Of a stretch of 64,000 nt of DNA, positions 62,523-64,000 are shown piece after piece. The stretch covers positions 62,001 to 126,000 of the forward strand of contig NZ_JACJQG010000001.1 of assembly GCF_014696435.1 (NCBI RefSeq). Direction: 5' to 3'. This stretch comes from Calothrix anomala FACHB-343. GTDB taxonomy: Bacteria; Cyanobacteriota; Cyanobacteriia; Cyanobacteriales; Nostocaceae. The first letter of the stretch is position 1. Each line of letters starts with the position of its first letter. Made by a program: the position numbers and the translations under genes. Under the pieces are notes generated by a model, which did no database searches, was not told the DNA's origin, and was given only the letters and a program-made list of their open reading frames with translations.

Positions 62523-62750
62523 CTACCAATCCATTAATTTCAATTGTCCGGTTTGTACATGGTCAAATACGCGATTAATTAGGCGGCGATCTCCATCGTT
62601 TATATTGCCATTAGCCAAAACAGTAGAAGTAAGCAAATTATGATCTTGACGACTCATTCTTCCCGACGAAATAATGCGATCTACGATTTGCTGCACTCCT
62701 TTTTCTGGTTGACTAGTGACAGTTTTGTACATCAAAGTCTGATAAGTCAT
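62523..62750 (-). CDS. Small conserved cyanobacterial protein
   Basis: 75 residues from ATG 62750 (MTYQTLMYKTVTSQPEKG); an ATG at 62777 would add nine Cys/Arg-rich residues. The body is RMSRQDHNLLTSTVLANGNINDGDRRLINRVFDHVQTGQLKLMDW, two or three helices with a conserved D-RR-INR-FD-Q-G-LK pattern that I recognise from many filamentous cyanobacteria, without a known function. Probably a protein-interaction module. A TAGGAG lies before the start. Confidence 0.7.
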   Translation of the reverse strand: MTYQTLMYKTVTSQPEKGVQQIVDRIISSGRMSRQDHNLLTSTVLANGNINDGDRRLINRVFDHVQTGQLKLMDW

Positions 62751-62777
62751 AAATCTCCTACAGATGCAATAAAACAT

Positions 62778-63323
62778 GACAATACTTGCTCGCCTTTAAA
62801 TATCTAAAAAGGAGATAGCTAAAAATTTAATAAATATTAAATTTTTACTAAAAAAGCAAATATTGCAGATTCCTGATGATCGACATTCTTTTTGTATTAA
62901 TCACAAAGAGAATAAGTTCACTCTAACTTCGCATTTTAGCTACTTCCAGAGAAATTGTACTGATTAATAACAACATTTATTATGACTGTTGATTATCGAG
63001 TCAGGGTAAATACGGTTGTGTGTGGAGATAGTTAAGAGGTTTTACAGGTAGAATGTACAAAATGTAAACACTTTATATGGCTCAATTAAGGGGGAGCATC
63101 CCAATTTTGACGCAATACCCTAGAAGGGTATTGCTATACCAACAAAGCCTGCCTTCGCAGGCTATCAAACTTTTAGCCTGCGAAGGCAGGCTTCGTATTT
63201 CTAGCCCCACCCTTGTAGGGTGAGGGCGTTTTTGCACATTTGGGATGCTCCCCAATGAAGGTGCCATTTAATTTGTGACAGCAATTATTAGTTATGAGCC
63301 ATTAATCTAAGGAATTTGAAGTT
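62778..63323. other. Intergenic region, about 546 bp
   Basis: No gene accepted. The left part is AT-rich. The right part is the palindromic element at 63090-63253. A 61-codon frame on the minus strand lies wholly in that element. Confidence 0.55.
63090..63253. repeat. 164-bp MITE-like element of stacked palindromes
   Basis: GGGGAGCATCCCAA (63091-63104) and TTGGGATGCTCCCC (63240-63253) are perfect inverted ends. Inside are further hairpins: CAATACCC/GGGTATTG, AGCCTGCCTTCGCAGGCT with a second, inverted AGCCTGCGAAGGCAGGCT, and CCCACCCT/AGGGTGAGGG. It encodes no protein of note. The build resembles non-autonomous transposon or REP-type elements. Confidence 0.75.
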
Positions 63324-64000
63324 ATGCAGGTATTTCGTCTGGAAGCACTTTCCGATAACTACATATTCTTGTTGTACGATCGCACCGAAAATATCGCCGC
63401 AGTTGTCGATCCAGCAGAAGCTGAACCTGTATTCAAGAAGCTGGCTGAACTAAAAGCCGATTTGGTAGCAATTTTTAACACCCACCACCATCACGATCAT
63501 GTGGGTGGTAATCAGCAGCTAATGCAAAAATTCCCAGGGGTGACGGTATATGGCGGAGTTGAGGATCGGGGGAGAATTCCCGGACAGCAGGTATTTTTAG
63601 AAGATGGCTCTCGCGTTCAATTTGGCGATCGCATTGCTGAAGTCATCTTTGTTCCCGGACATACCCGCGCTCACATCGCTTATTATTTTCCGCCAGAAAT
63701 AGCTGGAGAAACAGGGGAATTATTCTGCGGCGATACCTTATTTGCTGGGGGTTGCGGTCGTTTATTTGAAGGGACACCTGCACAAATGGTCAACTCTTTA
63801 AGTAAGCTACGCTCTCTACCTGATAATACTCGTGTATGGTGTGCCCATGAATATACATTGAATAATTTAAAATTTGCCTTGACTGTAGATGGGGAAAACA
63901 GCGATTTACAGCAGAGGTTTGCAGAAGTGACAGCTTACCGTAGTCGAGGGGAAGCGACAGTTCCTTCCCTGTTGGGAGTGGAGAAACGCACCAATCCTTT
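63324..64000 (+). CDS. gloB: Hydroxyacylglutathione hydrolase (glyoxalase II), 3' truncated
   Basis: The frame is open to the window end: 225 complete codons of about 255-260 expected. The metallo-beta-lactamase metal site is THHHHDH at 53-59 (His54, His56, Asp58, His59), with [13 protein letters not shown] giving the next His and [19 protein letters not shown] the bridging Asp. [14 protein letters not shown] carries the last His and the substrate region. Glyoxalase II hydrolyses S-lactoylglutathione to lactate and glutathione in methylglyoxal removal. ATG 63324 gives the conserved start [19 protein letters not shown]. The C-terminal helix bundle lies beyond the window. Confidence 0.93.
   Translation, partial: MQVFRLEALSDNYIFLLYDRTENIAAVVDPAEAEPVFKKLAELKADLVAIFNTHHHHDHVGGNQQLMQKFPGVTVYGGVEDRGRIPGQQVFLEDGSRVQFGDRIAEVIFVPGHTRAHIAYYFPPEIAGETGELFCGDTLFAGGCGRLFEGTPAQMVNSLSKLRSLPDNTRVWCAHEYTLNNLKFALTVDGENSDLQQRFAEVTAYRSRGEATVPSLLGVEKRTNP

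Noticed and set aside
63082-63267. 61-codon ORF on the - strand
   Set aside because: It lies wholly in the palindromic element at 63090-63253.
1-64000. tRNA or rRNA genes
   Set aside because: No cloverleaf-like segment or rRNA sequence was recognised in any gap on either strand by eye; a covariance search would be decisive.

Overview
The window looks like chromosomal DNA of a filamentous, probably heterocyst-forming cyanobacterium (Nostocales; Nostoc/Calothrix/Tolypothrix type). Evidence: many GCGATCGC (HIP1) octamers, a cyanobacterial phytochrome followed by its response regulator, a PEP-CTERM protein, many short tandem heptanucleotide repeats (TTGACTG, CCCAATG/CCCCATG) between genes, and protein families typical of this group. 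No rRNA, tRNA, CRISPR array or intact insertion sequence was seen.

Layout. 1-3.8 kb: end of a GHL10-type glycoside hydrolase, a two-gene operon of unknown function, and a rhomboid homologue lacking its catalytic residues. 3.9-8.8 kb: light and signal sensing (CphA-like phytochrome, Rcp1-type regulator, REC-GAF-histidine kinase). 8.8-14.6 kb: FAD oxidoreductase, methyltransferase, cyclic-nucleotide-binding protein and a lipoxygenase. 14.6-18.1 kb: two divergent ParA loci, one with an HsdR-type nuclease domain fused to ParA and coupled to a ParB-like gene. 18.2-22.7 kb: two glycosyltransferases, a small secreted protein and a PEP-CTERM protein. 23.4-24.7 kb: DAHP synthase (aroF) behind an elaborate leader. 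25-33.4 kb: small membrane proteins, a J-domain/pentapeptide protein, a FecCD-type uptake system, MscS and EcsC proteins. 33.6-41 kb: an ABC-2 exporter with two paralogous membrane subunits, then an Opu-type osmoprotectant importer. 41.6-51.7 kb: MnmH, endonuclease V, two FHA proteins (one fused to a flavoprotein), a CPBP protease, an SGNH hydrolase and an AarF/UbiB kinase. 51.8-62.3 kb: a nine-gene leftward cluster of glycosyltransferases around an MsbA-like ABC exporter, most likely for a cell-surface glycan. 63.3 kb to the end: glyoxalase II, cut by the window edge.

The most interesting locus is the aroF leader. It holds a 22-codon ORF with nine aromatic codons (4 Phe, 3 Tyr, 2 Trp) and a good ribosome binding site. 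The stop codon lies next to an 8-nt segment complementary to the 5' arm of a terminator just before aroF, which is the layout of ribosome-mediated attenuation. Upstream is a second terminator whose 5' arm can instead pair with a perfect 12-bp partner, so two conditional terminators may lie in series.

Other unusual items are the HsdR_N-ParA fusion, the ABC exporter carrying a C-terminal histidine-kinase DHp segment but no catalytic domain, the pseudo-rhomboid, a phytochrome with Cys in place of the GAF His next to the chromophore Cys, and several MITE-like palindromic elements. One of these is flanked by a 10-11 bp target duplication that includes a stop codon.
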